A DNA stretch of 64,000 nucleotides from CAZRWD01 sp964603785 (GCA_964603785.1 CAZRWD010000010.1:1-64000); one strand, 5' to 3'. Counted from the first letter of the stretch, positions 8,064 to 15,745 are shown. Notes: a model not told the origin generated them from the sequence alone. Translations and numbers: made by a program.

Positions 8064-9239
8064 CTACCGGGGGGAGTCGTCTCGGCGGTCGACCGCACCG
8101 CGGGTCTCCCGCCAGTCGGAGAGCGGATCGATCTGCCTGCCCGTCATGATGCATGATGGCCATTCCAGAGGCTGCTCCTCGCCGGAGAGGACCCTGCCCA
8201 TGCTCGATGCGATCGCCTCGTTCTCGTTCTCGCCGGGATAGAGGAAGACGGGGGCCAGCCTGCCGCACCTCCTGACGATCTCGCCCGTCAGGTACTCCTC
8301 GTTGGCCACCCCCCCGGTGACGACGATCCCGTCGAGCCTGAAGTCCAGGACCGAGGCCATTGCACCTATCTCCTTGCAGATCTGGTATATCATCGCGTCG
8401 TAGATGAACCTGGCGAACTCGTCCCCCTCGCGGATCCTCCTCGCGACCTCCCGGATGTCCTTGGTGCCCAGATAGGCGTAGATCCCGCCGGCCCCGTAGA
8501 GCTTCCTGTGGAGCTCGTCCCTCGTGTACCTTCCCGAGAAGCAGGCTTCGAGGAGGGGAATCGGCGGGATCCCTCCGGCGCGCTCGGGCGTGAAGGGAGC
8601 GGCCTCCATGCGGTTGTCGCTGTCGACCAGCCGGCCACCCAGCAGGGGTGCGATCGAGTATCCCCCGCCGAGATGGCATGCGACGCAGCGCAGATCTTCG
8701 AAGCCCATCCCCAGCTTCTCCGCGAGCTTCCTGGCGGTGGCGCGTATGTTGAGGGCATGGACGAAGGAGAACCTGGGGAAGTCGGGCGCGCCGGATATGC
8801 GCGCGATCGGTGCCATCTCGTCGACGCCCACCGGATCGACGACGAATGACGGCACGCCCAGGGATTCCGCGATCCGGAAGGCGAGCGGGGCCCCCAGGTT
8901 CGAGGCGTGCTGGTAGACCGGGGTGTCGAGGCTGAAGGAGGCAAGCCCGGCATTCAGGGTGATGACCCCGCTCGGAACGGGCGGAAGCATGCCTCCGAGC
9001 GCTCCGACCGCCGCTATCTCGCATCCGCCGGGTGCGTTCGCATCGACGAATGCCCGGACCAGCTCCTCGCGATGGTCGATCTGGTCGCTGATCCTCCCGA
9101 ACCTGTGGACCATGTCGTCGGGGTGCTCTATGGTCGTGCCGCAGAGCAGGCAGCATTCCCCGGCGCCGGGGAGCGAGTGGAACGAGCACTTCGTCGTTGT
9201 CGACCCGGTGTTGATCACGAGCACAGCAGGAGCATTCAA
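8064..9239 (-). CDS. buk: Butyrate kinase (acetokinase family)
   Basis: Forms ATP and a carboxylic acid from acyl-phosphate; cytoplasmic. The N-terminal VLVINTGSTTTKC is the ATPase/acetokinase phosphate-binding motif. HLGGGYSIAPLLGG and VVTGGVANEEYL follow in the order expected for butyrate kinases. A TTG at 9239 is chosen because GGAGG lies about ten bases ahead of it and the next codons lead directly into the first beta strand. An upstream extension of the frame has no family similarity. The 391-residue length is a little longer than typical Buk (about 355) because of a C-terminal extension. It is the first enzyme gene of the buk-ptb-symporter-oxidoreductase operon. Confidence 0.88.
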   Translation of the reverse strand: MNAPAVLVINTGSTTTKCSFHSLPGAGECCLLCGTTIEHPDDMVHRFGRISDQIDHREELVRAFVDANAPGGCEIAAVGALGGMLPPVPSGVITLNAGLASFSLDTPVYQHASNLGAPLAFRIAESLGVPSFVVDPVGVDEMAPIARISGAPDFPRFSFVHALNIRATARKLAEKLGMGFEDLRCVACHLGGGYSIAPLLGGRLVDSDNRMEAAPFTPERAGGIPPIPLLEACFSGRYTRDELHRKLYGAGGIYAYLGTKDIREVARRIREGDEFARFIYDAMIYQICKEIGAMASVLDFRLDGIVVTGGVANEEYLTGEIVRRCGRLAPVFLYPGENENEAIASSMGRVLSGEEQPLEWPSCIMTGRQIDPLSDWRETRGAVDRRDDSPR

Positions 9240-9381
9240 GGGGCGGAAGCCTCCGTGGGGGCATTGTTCCGGCAACAGGACGGGGATTCCCGCCTGGAGC
9301 GCACGGTTCACCCGACCGGCAGCCCGAACATATCTCACGGGAGAGGCCCGGTGGCAACGGGCTCCGGGAGCGCCCGGGGAG

Positions 9382-9864
9382 CTACAGGGGCACCCGCTCC
9401 ACCACCGGGTCGGCACCGGCCTCGAGTGTCAGGATGGCCATGCTCCTCGACCCGCGGGGGCCGCATGTGCTCCCGGGGTTGAGGATGAGGGTTCCGTTGC
9501 GCACTTCTGAGTGGAAAGCGTGCGAATGGCCGTAGATGAGGACATCCGGCCTGCCCCGGAACATGGAAAGCACCCTCTCGGCGAGGTTCCATGGAGGGCC
9601 GTGGCCGTGCGCCACGCAGACCCGGAGGCCTTCGAGCGTCAGATCGAGTCTGAGCGGCAGCAGATGGGCGAGATCCGGCTCGTCCATGTTCCCGAGGACT
9701 CCCTTGAGCGGCGCCATCCGCTCGAGGTCCCGGAGGACGTGCCCTTCGGTGAAATCCCCGGCATGGATCACCAGATCGCTCTCGGACGATACCTGGTACA
9801 CCATGCCGGGGATTCCCGGGGCTCTCGTCGGGACATGCGTGTCCGAGAGAACCGCTATCCTCAA
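9382..9864 (-). CDS. YfcE/MJ0936-family metallophosphoesterase
   Basis: A 160-residue calcineurin-like phosphodiesterase. The metal-binding signatures appear in order: LSDTHVPTRA (D-x-H, residues 7-9), IHAGDFTEG (GD), GNMDEPD (GNxD), AHGHG and YGHSHAF. The family hydrolyses phosphodiesters such as bis-p-nitrophenyl phosphate in vitro; physiological substrates are mostly unknown. A TTG at 9864 is the likely start. It follows the stop of the tiny basic protein gene by one base, so translation is probably coupled to it. The gene ends about 140 bases before butyrate kinase. Confidence 0.85.
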   Translation of the reverse strand: MRIAVLSDTHVPTRAPGIPGMVYQVSSESDLVIHAGDFTEGHVLRDLERMAPLKGVLGNMDEPDLAHLLPLRLDLTLEGLRVCVAHGHGPPWNLAERVLSMFRGRPDVLIYGHSHAFHSEVRNGTLILNPGSTCGPRGSRSMAILTLEAGADPVVERVPL

Positions 9865-9865
9865 A

Positions 9866-9961
9866 CTAGCGCAGCTTCTTCTTGTGCCGGTTGGCGCGCC
9901 GACGCTTCTTGCGCTTGTGGTTCGCTATCTTCTGCCTCTTGCGCTTCCTACCGTTGGGCAC
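9866..9961 (-). CDS. Tiny AURKAIP1/COX24-like basic protein
   Basis: A 31-residue frame starting with GTG directly after the HU stop (TAAGTG). GAGGT lies about ten bases upstream. The product, beginning VPNGRKRKRQKIANHKRKK, is almost entirely Arg, Lys, His and Asn. It closely resembles the small basic AURKAIP1/COX24-domain proteins annotated in Bacteroidetes and relatives (typically starting MPNGKKRKRHK). The eukaryotic relative is a mitochondrial ribosomal small-subunit protein, so ribosome association is a reasonable inference. Its position between HU and a phosphodiesterase, with adjoining stop and start codons, argues that it is really translated. It is easily missed because of its length. 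Confidence 0.78.
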   Translation of the reverse strand: MPNGRKRKRQKIANHKRKKRRRANRHKKKLR

Positions 9962-10237
9962 TTACCTGGACACCTCTTCCTTGACGGCCCTGGAGGGCTT
10001 GAAGACGGGGACGAGACGCTTGGGGACGATGACGGCCTCGCCGGTGTGGGGGTTGCGGGCCTTGCGCTGGTTGCGGTTCACTACCTTGAAGGTGCCGAAG
10101 CCCCTGACCTCGATGTGCTCGCGCTTGGCAAGAGCCATCTTGACCTGCGCGAAGAACTGGTTGACTACGGTGGCAACCTCCTTCTTCGTCAGGCCGGTGG
10201 TCTCCGCAATGTTGGACACGATGTCGGCCTTGGTCAT
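9962..10237 (-). CDS. hup: HU/IHF-family DNA-binding protein
   Basis: A 91-residue histone-like protein that bends and compacts DNA. It has the standard HU layout: MTKADIVSNIAE helix, LTKKEVATVVNQFF, then FGTFKVVNRNQRKARNPHTG, where the RNPxTG motif marks the DNA-binding arm. The ATG at 10237 is chosen over an upstream in-frame start because AGGAGG precedes it by 5-6 bases and the family begins exactly here. It is transcribed leftward after tRNA-Ala, separated by a short hairpin, and is followed without a gap by the tiny basic protein. Confidence 0.95.
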   Translation of the reverse strand: MTKADIVSNIAETTGLTKKEVATVVNQFFAQVKMALAKREHIEVRGFGTFKVVNRNQRKARNPHTGEAVIVPKRLVPVFKPSRAVKEEVSR

Positions 10238-10321
10238 CTCATCCTCCTGAACTGCCGCGGATGTCGCGGCTCCTGTGACTCGCCCCCCTCCCCGGGAGGG
10301 CACCGGTCGGACTGACAGATT

Positions 10322-10340
10322 CCGGTCGGCCTCCGACCGG
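10322..10340 (-). terminator. Perfect GC-rich hairpin between tRNA-Ala and HU
   Basis: CCGGTCGG and CCGACCGG form an 8-bp perfect inverted repeat around a 3-base loop. It lies 16 bases downstream of the tRNA 3' end and about 85 bases ahead of the HU start. No T-run follows, so it may act as a processing site or an attenuating hairpin rather than a classical intrinsic terminator. Confidence 0.4.
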
Positions 10341-10356
10341 CATGAACATCAAGGGC

Positions 10357-10433
10357 TGGTGGAGCTGACGGGAGTCGAACCCGTGACCCCTTGACTGCCA
10401 GTCAAGTGCTCATACCAACTGAGCTACAGCCCC
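10357..10433 (-). tRNA. tRNA-Ala (anticodon GGC)
   Basis: The minus strand folds into a complete cloverleaf. The acceptor arm pairs GGGGCTG with CAGCTCC (one G-U pair). The D arm is GCTC/GAGC, and the anticodon stem CTTGA/TCAAG encloses loop CTGGCAG with anticodon GGC. The T arm reads CGGGTTCGACTCCCG. The discriminator A is followed by an encoded CCA. It reads the GCC/GCT alanine codons, GCC being abundant in this GC-rich genome. A sigma-70-like promoter lies immediately upstream. Confidence 0.96.
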
Positions 10434-10449
10434 ACCGAAAAAGCACCAC

Positions 10450-10477
10450 AAGATACACCCTTGGGAACGGCTGTCAA
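10450..10477 (-). promoter_or_regulatory. Sigma-70-type promoter of tRNA-Ala
   Basis: On the minus strand a perfect TTGACA (10472-10477) is separated by 16 bases from TATCTT (10450-10455, 4 of 6 consensus). Predicted initiation is near 10443, about ten bases before the mature tRNA 5' end. The -35 overlaps the stop codon of the PPC-domain gene. It may also supply transcription to HU and genes beyond, if the intervening hairpin is read through. Confidence 0.65.
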
Positions 10478-10911
10478 GTATCTGCAAGATGGCCCTTTGC
10501 CCTCTCCAGGGGGCGGAAGGGGCCCTGCGCCGGGGCACGCCTCAGGCCCTCCGGGACGAGGTTGAGACAGACTTCAAGGGTGACCGCCACGACCCCGCCA
10601 AACAGATGGCCGCCATGACATTCGAAGTTGTGATCGCCCAGCGTCGCATGCACATGGGCAAAGGGCGCGCCGTCCCTCATGGACACGTTCCCCTGCAGAG
10701 AGAGGACCTCCATGGGCTCCGGGAAAGTCCTCCTGGCGTACCCGGTGCCGTCGAAGACCCCCAGCTCCGTCCCCTCCAGCATCCCGACGCCGCAGAGGAT
10801 CACCGCTCCCTGCACGCCCTCCGCGGCGCACCACTCCCCCAGCGCTCCCGGAAAGGCGTCCCCCCTGTCGAACCTGAGGAGCGGAAGACCTCCGCCGGTC
10901 AGGAGAATCAT
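10474..10911 (-). CDS. PPC/DUF296-domain protein
   Basis: A 145-residue single-domain protein of the PPC (DUF296) family, small trimeric proteins related to plant AT-hook partner domains. Visible signatures are GAVILCGVGMLEG, EVLSLQGNVS, HVHATLGDHNFECHGG (with the conserved His cluster) and GHLFGGVVAVTLEV. The bacterial role is not established; DNA or small-ligand binding has been suggested for the family. GAGGAGG precedes the ATG at 10911 by about eight bases. The ATG overlaps the stop of the lipoprotein gene by four bases, so the two are cotranscribed. Confidence 0.82.
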   Translation of the reverse strand: MILLTGGGLPLLRFDRGDAFPGALGEWCAAEGVQGAVILCGVGMLEGTELGVFDGTGYARRTFPEPMEVLSLQGNVSMRDGAPFAHVHATLGDHNFECHGGHLFGGVVAVTLEVCLNLVPEGLRRAPAQGPFRPLERAKGHLADT

Positions 10912-11258
10912 CCGCCGGACCTCCTCGTCGTCACCCAGCTCGGGGAGCCGGTGTCGATGCTGCCGTGGATCCCCCCCGGACAGGTGATGACGTACCCGCC
11001 GTCGAGGAGCTCCATCTCGAACGGTTCGCCGCAGGAGGGACATACCAGGGGGACCGCCCTCCCGGCAGCCCTGTCCATCTCCTCCAGGGAGGAGGCCCAG
11101 CGGCCGTTCGCCGTGAAGAACATCGCCTGATCGGTGGCGAGGGTGTTCATGTTCGCCCTGCACTGCCTCTCCTCCGCGGCGTCCGTGATGCCGCCGCACG
11201 AGGATGCGAGCGAAAGGACCAGCAGGACTACCGCAGACCTGGCGAGAATCGAGGCCAA
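10908..11258 (-). CDS. Small lipoprotein with pseudopilin-like segment
   Basis: A 116-residue protein starting with TTG at 11258 behind GGGAGGGG. The signal ends in a clear lipobox, LASSC. The mature part begins with an amphipathic stretch (CRANMNTLATDQAMFFTANG) resembling the helix after the N-terminal methylated segment in type II secretion pseudopilins. It then has a CPSCGEPF/CPGG pair that could bind a metal. It sits just after the C25 protease stop across 17 bases... in the opposite sense of transcription order, the protease gene is upstream-independent; this gene precedes the PPC gene with a four-base overlap. Function is unknown; envelope location is likely. Confidence 0.6.
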   Translation of the reverse strand: MASILARSAVVLLVLSLASSCGGITDAAEERQCRANMNTLATDQAMFFTANGRWASSLEEMDRAAGRAVPLVCPSCGEPFEMELLDGGYVITCPGGIHGSIDTGSPSWVTTRRSGG

Positions 11259-11275
11259 TCCACCCCTCCCGTTGG

Positions 11276-13654
11276 TTATCTGATCACTACCAGTCTGCGG
11301 GCCTCTTCGAAGCCGGGCGCCACGAGCCTGACCAGGTAGATGCCCGATGGTACGGCGTTGCCTCTGAAGTCATGAAGGTCCCAGACCGCGGTCCCGGAGG
11401 AGGCCAGGTCGTCGTCGACGACCATGACCACCCTGCCCGCAAGGTCGTGCACAACGAGCGAGCCGACTCCCCCGCCGCATCCGACGGGAATCGAGACGAT
11501 TCCCGAGGCCGGGCTGGGATGTGGCAGCCCGAGGCTCCACGAGGCCCCCGGCGTCTCGTCGTCCCCGACTCCCAGGTTTTCGACGGGGATCGTCTCGGTG
11601 ACCGGGGCGTGGTTCCTGGCCCAGCCGGAGATGCTCAGCTCGGCGGGCGGAACCTCGAGGACGATGTCGACGGAGGCCTGTCCCGATGCATCGGTGAACG
11701 CGACTTCGTAGGCGACGGGGTCCTCCCAGCCGCCCTGCATCAGGCACACCCTGCCCCCCTCCACCGGACCGCCCCCGTCCGAGAGGGTCACGACGATGGT
11801 GTTCGGACCCTCGACCGCGAAGTCGGGAGCACTCATCGCAAGCGCCCCGTCCGGCTCGTCGAGCCACATCGGCAGCTCGGGGTCGCCGAAGAGCGTTATC
11901 GACTTGGCGATCCAGTCGTAGTGGGTGTCGGAGGAGATCAGGGGTATGAACTCGTCCCAGGCCAGCGCATGGGCGGCTCCCAGGTGGTACATGTCGTTTA
12001 CGAAGAACTCGGCGAAGAACTGCTGGTCGACGAGGTCGCTCCACTGGTTCCCCGGGTCCGAGGGCTCCCCCCAGCCGTAGCGGGTGTTCATCATGCAGAA
12101 CCCGCCGCCGTTCGGCGAGTTCAGCCACGCCTCGGCAAGGCACTCGCCGGTGTCGAACGAGCCGGAGAGACATGCGATGGTGTTCCAGATGCTCACCCGG
12201 CCGTGCGCCGAGATGTTGGTGAGGCCCATGAAGTCGCTGTTCTGCAGGTAGGCGGGGCCGATCGACACCAGGGTCTCGGACCCGTGCCCGGCGTGGTTGA
12301 CGAGCTGCATCCCCCCGTTGAGCATCTCCATCGTCGCGGCGTAGCTCTGCGTGCCGGCCGACTCGTAGTGCTTGACCACGGGCTGCCAGGCCGGCGGGGT
12401 GTAGAGGGTGTCCACCTTCTCCTTGCCCGCCGAGCCGGGGCAGTAGGGCGAGGTCCAGAGGACGCCGGTGGTGAAGCCCATGGATGTGTACCACGGATCC
12501 GTGTCCCTCGCGTCGACCGAAGGTATCTGGAAGGCCAGCACCTTGTCGACGAAAATCGCCGCCTCTGCGGCATTGTTCACCGCCGCGCGGCCGACGAGAT
12601 AGTCCGGATGGTAGTCCATGAGGTCCTGGCCTATCTCGCCCCAGGTGCCGTCGTTGTCGTGGTCCCAGGCGTCCGTGCCGGGCGCCGTGTCGTTCATGTC
12701 GCTGAAGTAGATGTCGGCGGCCGGATCGCCCACATAGCCCTCCGCGGTGGCCCAGCAGTTGCGCGCATCCACCTGGGGCGCATCCCCGCCGAGGAGAACG
12801 TAGGACGGGGGCGCCTCGTCCCAGATGTCCCTCAGGAAGAACCTTATCTCCTGGGCCTGGTCGACGCCGGAGTAGTTCGCGCCGATGTACTCGGTCGTGA
12901 CTATGACTGTCGGCACGCCCAGGGTCGTCTTGAACTCGGCGAGCGGCTCGAAGGCCGGGACGAGGCTCTGGGGGGTGATTATCAGGTAGTCGCCCCAGGG
13001 GAGCTCGTCACGGGACACCGTCGTGGCTCCGGAGGTCGGGACGTCCGCGGGGTTGATCACGGCGGCCGTCACGATCTCCCTGGCGAGCAGCTCGGAGGCT
13101 GCGCTCCTCGCGGCCGGGGCGGCGGCGTACCGGGCCGGGGAGCAGTGCAGCTCGATCGTGAGGGATGTCCTCAGAGTCAGGATGCCGGTGACCGGGTCCC
13201 ATACGAGCGGCCTGACGACGAGGTCGGCGACCGGGAAGCCCATGAGGCTGCCCTGCCCGGCCAGGGTGACGACCGGCAGGTCCACGATCCCCGCATAGGC
13301 GTGGGTGTTCCTGGGCGTGGGGGTGAAGGCCTCCGGCATCGATACGGGCACGGCCCGCTGCATCGGCCTGATGTCGTGGGTACCCGGGAGGACGGTCTCG
13401 CTCATGGAGGTGACCGTGATCGAGTCGACCTCCATGCCGAACGGGATGGACACGCAGACGGGGTCTGCGGGAAGCGCCGGATCGCCCGGCCTGGCGAGGG
13501 GGGCGCAGCCCGGGAGGGTCACGCGGTCTCCGAAGCTTCCGGCCGAGATCGAGACATCCTCGACGCCCGCCGACCAGACCACCGTCACCACATCCGCTCC
13601 GGCAACCCGCCCCAGGAGGAGCGGCAGCATCACTGACAGGCAGTACGGCCTCAT
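11276..13654 (-). CDS. Secreted gingipain-type C25 cysteine protease with sorting-domain-like tail
   Basis: A 792-residue exported protease. A signal peptide (residues 1 to about 19) is followed by a propeptide-like region. The catalytic domain begins near LPWGDYLIITPQSLV, about residue 210. YVLLGGDAPQVDAR and the catalytic pair HAGHG (His, about residue 455) and NTIACLSGSFD (Cys, about 493) match family C25. The last 85 residues (LGLPHPSPASG, LVVHDLAGRVV, SGIYLVRL) form an FlgD-like or type IX secretion-like C-terminal domain that tethers or sorts proteins in FCB bacteria. GGAGG precedes the ATG. The gene starts inside the stop of the hydrolase gene (four-base overlap). It probably degrades external protein, fitting an amino-acid fermenter. 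Confidence 0.88.
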   Translation of the reverse strand: MRPYCLSVMLPLLLGRVAGADVVTVVWSAGVEDVSISAGSFGDRVTLPGCAPLARPGDPALPADPVCVSIPFGMEVDSITVTSMSETVLPGTHDIRPMQRAVPVSMPEAFTPTPRNTHAYAGIVDLPVVTLAGQGSLMGFPVADLVVRPLVWDPVTGILTLRTSLTIELHCSPARYAAAPAARSAASELLAREIVTAAVINPADVPTSGATTVSRDELPWGDYLIITPQSLVPAFEPLAEFKTTLGVPTVIVTTEYIGANYSGVDQAQEIRFFLRDIWDEAPPSYVLLGGDAPQVDARNCWATAEGYVGDPAADIYFSDMNDTAPGTDAWDHDNDGTWGEIGQDLMDYHPDYLVGRAAVNNAAEAAIFVDKVLAFQIPSVDARDTDPWYTSMGFTTGVLWTSPYCPGSAGKEKVDTLYTPPAWQPVVKHYESAGTQSYAATMEMLNGGMQLVNHAGHGSETLVSIGPAYLQNSDFMGLTNISAHGRVSIWNTIACLSGSFDTGECLAEAWLNSPNGGGFCMMNTRYGWGEPSDPGNQWSDLVDQQFFAEFFVNDMYHLGAAHALAWDEFIPLISSDTHYDWIAKSITLFGDPELPMWLDEPDGALAMSAPDFAVEGPNTIVVTLSDGGGPVEGGRVCLMQGGWEDPVAYEVAFTDASGQASVDIVLEVPPAELSISGWARNHAPVTETIPVENLGVGDDETPGASWSLGLPHPSPASGIVSIPVGCGGGVGSLVVHDLAGRVVMVVDDDLASSGTAVWDLHDFRGNAVPSGIYLVRLVAPGFEEARRLVVIR

Positions 13655-14421
13655 CTGTAGACCTCCGGGCGCAGGTCTGCCAGGCAGTCGACATCATGCC
13701 TGACACGCGCCGCTTCCTGCGGGTCGATATCGAAGTCCCTCACTCCGGGCGATACATCGGTCCACGGCAGCAGGGAGCCGTCCGGAGAGGCCACCCCGCC
13801 GCCACCGCCGAATGCGGTGCCAAGGTGCGAACCCCCTATGTTGCATCCTGCTGCGAATATCTGGTTCTCGGCAGCCCTCGCCCTCAGAAGGCACCGGAAC
13901 AGGTCGGTCCTCACCGCCGGCCACTCGGCCGGAACGAATACGATCCCGGCCCCCGAGAGGGACATCCCGCGCACCAGCTCGGGGAAGCGGAGGTCGTAGC
14001 AGATCATCGCCCCCGCCTTCATCCAGGGCGTGTCGAAGACTCCGGAGGGTCTTCCGGGCACGAAGACCCGGTGCTCCCCCATCTGCCGGAACAGGTGCAC
14101 CTTGTCCGCTGTGTGGACCAGGCGGCCCGATGCATCGTGCACATGGATCCTGTTGACGATACCGCCGGCAACCGAGACGGGCACGGATCCCGCCACACCC
14201 CAGACGCGCCTGGCCGAGCAGAACTCCGCGACCGGGCCCCGGGGCGCATCCTCCCCGGGGGTCGCCAGCCGCGCGAGGTCGTCGAGCACGTAGCCCGTCG
14301 AGTACAGCTCCGGGAACACGAACATGTCCGGGAGCGGCTCGAGGGCCGCCGCCTCCAGGAACCTCTCCGCAGCACCCTCGGGTGAAGGCGGGACGGGCAG
14401 TTCTACGAGTCTGAGACGCAA
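13651..14421 (-). CDS. Carbon-nitrogen hydrolase, omega-amidase (YafV/Nit2)-like
   Basis: A 256-residue nitrilase-superfamily hydrolase with the full Glu-Lys-Cys triad: E in FPELYSTGY (about residue 38), K in ADKVHLFRQMGEHR (about 107), C in GAMICYDLRFPEL (about 142). The KxHLFRxxxE segment is characteristic of omega-amidases (YafV, MtnU, Nit2), which hydrolyse 2-oxosuccinamate or 2-oxoglutaramate. These are the products of asparagine or glutamine transaminases. A TTG at 14421 is the apparent start. The gene is divergent from an aminotransferase gene about 100 bases away, a pairing that supports the assignment. It runs into the C25 protease gene with a four-base overlap. Confidence 0.8.
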   Translation of the reverse strand: MRLRLVELPVPPSPEGAAERFLEAAALEPLPDMFVFPELYSTGYVLDDLARLATPGEDAPRGPVAEFCSARRVWGVAGSVPVSVAGGIVNRIHVHDASGRLVHTADKVHLFRQMGEHRVFVPGRPSGVFDTPWMKAGAMICYDLRFPELVRGMSLSGAGIVFVPAEWPAVRTDLFRCLLRARAAENQIFAAGCNIGGSHLGTAFGGGGGVASPDGSLLPWTDVSPGVRDFDIDPQEAARVRHDVDCLADLRPEVYR

Positions 14422-14524
14422 CCGGACCCTATTGCCCTTCCTTCTCGAATCGGATAGCTTCCGTCATTGCAACGACAATATAAGGACCGAGAAGGCATTC
14501 TGGAACTCTGAAAGGAGACCCGCC

Positions 14525-15745
14525 TTGTCCCAGCCGAGTGTGAGCAGCCGCGCCAGGCTCATCCAGGCGTCCCCCATCCGCAAGCTCAACCCCCTCGCCG
14601 ACGCCGCGAAGAGGAGGGGAACCGAGGTCTTCCACCTGAACATCGGCCAGCCCGACATCCACACTCCCGCCGACTACTGGGAGGCTGTGAAGAGCCGTGT
14701 GCCGCAGGTCCTCGCGTACGGCCCCAGCACGGGCATCCCCGAGCTCCGCGAGGCCATTGCGCGATACTACGGCCGGGCCGGCATCGAGGTAGCCCCGTCG
14801 CAGGTCATGATAACCACGGGCGGCTCCGAGGCCGTGATCTTCGCCATGATGGTCACATGCGACGAGGGTGACGAGGTGGTCTGCTTCGAGCCCTTCTACA
14901 CCAACTACAACGGCTTCGCCACCATGGCGGGCGTGCGCCTCGTCCCCGTCGCATCGAGGGTCGAGGACGGGTTCCACCTGCCCCCCGACGAGGCCATCGA
15001 GCCGCAGATCGGCAGCCGGACGAAGGCGGTGCTGATCTGCAACCCCAACAATCCGACGGGCACGGTCCTGACTCCGGAGGAGCTGGACAGGCTCGCGGCG
15101 CTCTGCTCGAGACACGGCCTGTTCCTCCTTGCCGACGAGGTCTACAGGGACTTCACCTTCGACGGCCGCAGGCACAGGTCCGTGCTCGAGATCCCGTCGA
15201 TCTCCGACAGGGTGATCGTCATGGACTCGATCTCGAAGCGCTTCAGCTCGTGCGGCGCTCGTCTGGGCAACATCCTCGCCCGTAACCCCGAAGCTCTCGC
15301 CGGACTCGACAAGTTCTGCCAGGCCAGGCTCTGCCCGCCCACGCTGGCCCAGTACGGAGCGGCCTACATGTACGAGAGGCTCACGAGCGAGTACTTCGAC
15401 GGGATATCCCGCACCTACCAGTCCCGCCGGGACGTCCTGGTCGAGGAGCTGGAGAAGGTGCCGGGCGTCTTCTTCCTGAAGCCGGAGGGGGCGTTCTACG
15501 CCACCATCCGCATTCCCGTCGACGATGCCGACAGGTTCGCCGCATGGATGCTAAGCGACTTCTCCCTCGACGGCATGACCACCATGGTGGCCCCGGCCGC
15601 CGGGTTCTACGCGACTCCGGGCCTCGGGACGAACGAGGTCAGGATCGCATACGTCCTCAACGAGAGCAACATGCGCAAGGCGCTGAAGGTCCTCGGGGCG
15701 GGCCTGAAGGCATACCCGGGCAGGACGGGGGGTTCCGATGGCTGA
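14525..15745 (+). CDS. Class I/II PLP-dependent aminotransferase
   Basis: A 406-residue fold-type I aminotransferase. TTG at 14525 is chosen because AAGGAG lies seven bases before it and the family N-terminus (IRKLNPLADAAKRRG) follows. Hallmarks are FHLNIGQPDIHTP, ITTGGSEAVIFAM, ICNPNNPTGTVL and the PLP lysine in DSISKRFSSCGARLG (about residue 238). Substrate is not readable. The neighbouring omega-amidase-like gene suggests a glutamine- or asparagine-linked or methionine-salvage aminotransferase. A TATAAG at 14479-14484 could be a -10, but no convincing -35 accompanies it. The stop overlaps the glutaredoxin gene by eight bases. Confidence 0.85.
   Translation: MSQPSVSSRARLIQASPIRKLNPLADAAKRRGTEVFHLNIGQPDIHTPADYWEAVKSRVPQVLAYGPSTGIPELREAIARYYGRAGIEVAPSQVMITTGGSEAVIFAMMVTCDEGDEVVCFEPFYTNYNGFATMAGVRLVPVASRVEDGFHLPPDEAIEPQIGSRTKAVLICNPNNPTGTVLTPEELDRLAALCSRHGLFLLADEVYRDFTFDGRRHRSVLEIPSISDRVIVMDSISKRFSSCGARLGNILARNPEALAGLDKFCQARLCPPTLAQYGAAYMYERLTSEYFDGISRTYQSRRDVLVEELEKVPGVFFLKPEGAFYATIRIPVDDADRFAAWMLSDFSLDGMTTMVAPAAGFYATPGLGTNEVRIAYVLNESNMRKALKVLGAGLKAYPGRTGGSDG

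Noticed and set aside
10322..10340. A classical intrinsic terminator after tRNA-Ala
   Set aside because: The hairpin is strong but lacks a following T-run on the minus strand, so termination is uncertain.
11204..13636. An 810-codon plus-strand open frame opposite the C25 protease
   Set aside because: It is composed of low-complexity Arg/Gly/Val-rich sequence, has no family signature, and mirrors the real protease gene; a GC-rich antisense shadow.
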